Shown: positions 5,698-6,150 of the stretch, in pieces
Numbering within the stretch: the first letter of the stretch is position 1
Layout: the number at the start of each line of letters is the position of its first letter
Assembly (NCBI GenBank): GCA_003021755.1
Contig: PXQZ01000028.1
Span: forward strand, 1 to 6,150
From: Halobacteriales archaeon QH_8_67_36
Lineage (GTDB): Archaea > Halobacteriota > Halobacteria > Halobacteriales > Haloarculaceae
Length of the DNA stretch: 6,150 nt
Direction of reading: 5' to 3'
Translations under genes and position numbers: made by a program
Notes under the pieces: model-generated
Seen by the model: the letters and a program-made list of their open reading frames with translations, nothing else
Told to the model about the DNA's origin: nothing
Databases searched by the model: none

Positions 5698-6100
5698 AAC
5701 GGCCCGGTCGTGTTCATCCCGCGCATAGAGAACGGGGCCGTATCCGCGGGCTAGCCGCCGAACACGGCGAGGCGACTGTCATGGTGGAACTGCCGAGCGA
5801 CATCGACCTGCGCGAAGTCGTCGATACCGTCGTAGGCGCCTGGGACGACACTGATCGCGAAACACGAGACCAAACGGCCTGTCGAGACCGACACGGGGTT
5901 TCGCGAACACCTGTCCGGCCGGCTCTCGGACCAGCAGGCGACCGTGTTACAGGCCATACCACAGCGGCTGCTTCGAATGGCCCTGCGAGACCGCCGCCGA
6001 AGAATTCGCCGACTCACCGGCTGTCTCCGCACCGACGCTCCGCAATCATCTCGGGAAGGCCCAGCAGAGGCTCCTGACCGCGTTCTTCGCCGAGGAATGA
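5698..6100 (+). pseudogene. Decayed Bat-type HTH_10 transcriptional regulator
   Basis: No single frame is open across this stretch, but successive frames together spell the C-terminal part of a bacterioopsin-activator (Bat)-like regulator. Bases 5751-5838 give LAAEHGEATVMVELPSD and DLREVVDTV, like the end of the Bat domain. Bases 5839-5955 in another frame give PGTTLIAKHETKRPVE, then REHLSGRLSDQQATVLQA, where HTH_10 begins. Bases 5957-6100 in the third frame give YHSGCFEWP, CETAAEEFADSPAVSAPTL, RNHLGKAQQRLLTAFFAEE and a TGA stop. Breaks lie near 5838 and 5956, with a probable earlier one near 5750 (upstream frame: ENGAVSAG, then TAG). The 5' portion of such a gene (GAF or PAS domains, several hundred codons) is absent; cheF occupies that space. 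The HTH_10 match is very strong; the extension upstream of 5750 is tentative. Intact relatives activate transcription in haloarchaea; this copy should be non-functional unless the breaks are sequencing errors. Confidence 0.8.
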
Positions 6101-6150
6101 AAATACCTTCGAAAGAATCAAGTCGGTGAATCTAATTTCATTGTTTCGAT
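6101..6150. other. AT-rich non-coding tail
   Basis: Just after the pseudogene stop the sequence becomes clearly richer in A and T, with small T runs (AATTTCATTG, TGTTTC). This composition suits an intergenic terminator or promoter region continuing past the window. The only open frame in it is a few codons long, and no gene is supported. Confidence 0.4.

Noticed and set aside
4668..5726. 352-codon minus-strand open frame overlapping cheF
   Set aside because: Its translation is very rich in Arg, Pro and Gly and is out of frame with the recognisable CheF product.
5781..6077. A 98-codon plus-strand small gene
   Set aside because: Only its first ~20 codons (MVELPSDIDLREVVDTV) match the Bat-domain reading; beyond 5838 it runs out of frame from the HTH_10 remnant, so it is part of the pseudogene, not a gene.

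Overview
The window looks like chromosomal DNA of a halophilic archaeon (class Halobacteria). GC content is high throughout, the proteins are rich in Asp and Glu, and several families (CheF, a Bat-type HTH_10 regulator, a haloarchaeal DUF4330-like protein) are archaeal or haloarchaeal. Initiation signals also fit: a TATA-like box at the leaderless distance ahead of one gene, and a Shine-Dalgarno site only at an internal operon start. The genus cannot be fixed from the sequence alone.

Layout. 1-1497 (+): the 3' part of a membrane-anchored DUF4330-like protein, its start outside the window, followed after 3 nt by a small uncharacterised haloarchaeal protein. 1498-4478 (-): a two-gene operon, glmU-like then glmS, overlapping by one base (TGATG). 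The plus-strand pair and glmS meet tail to tail with no base between the two stop codons. 4479-4768: a non-coding gap holding the glmU promoter and, nearer cheF, a series of small GC-rich hairpins. 4769-5629 (-): a CheF-family taxis protein. 5630-5697: the probable cheF promoter. 5698-6100 (+): the frameshifted remains of a Bat-type HTH_10 transcriptional regulator. 6101-6150: a short AT-rich tail with no gene visible.

How the genes work together. GlmS makes glucosamine-6-phosphate from fructose-6-phosphate and glutamine. The GlmU-like protein should act two steps later, forming a UDP-sugar (probably UDP-GlcNAc) for glycoprotein and other surface glycan synthesis; the mutase between them (GlmM) is not in the window. 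The acetyltransferase half of the GlmU-like protein lacks the usual catalytic residues, so the acetylation step may lie elsewhere. CheF connects the Che phosphorelay to the archaellum switch. No functional link between CheF and the amino-sugar operon can be shown here.

I found no mobile element, CRISPR array, rRNA or tRNA, and no clear new multi-gene system. The points most worth a second look are the threefold internal repeat of the DUF4330-like protein, the degenerate acetyltransferase site, the tandem PH-like halves of CheF, the unusually strong Shine-Dalgarno at the glmU/glmS junction, and the decayed Bat-type regulator.
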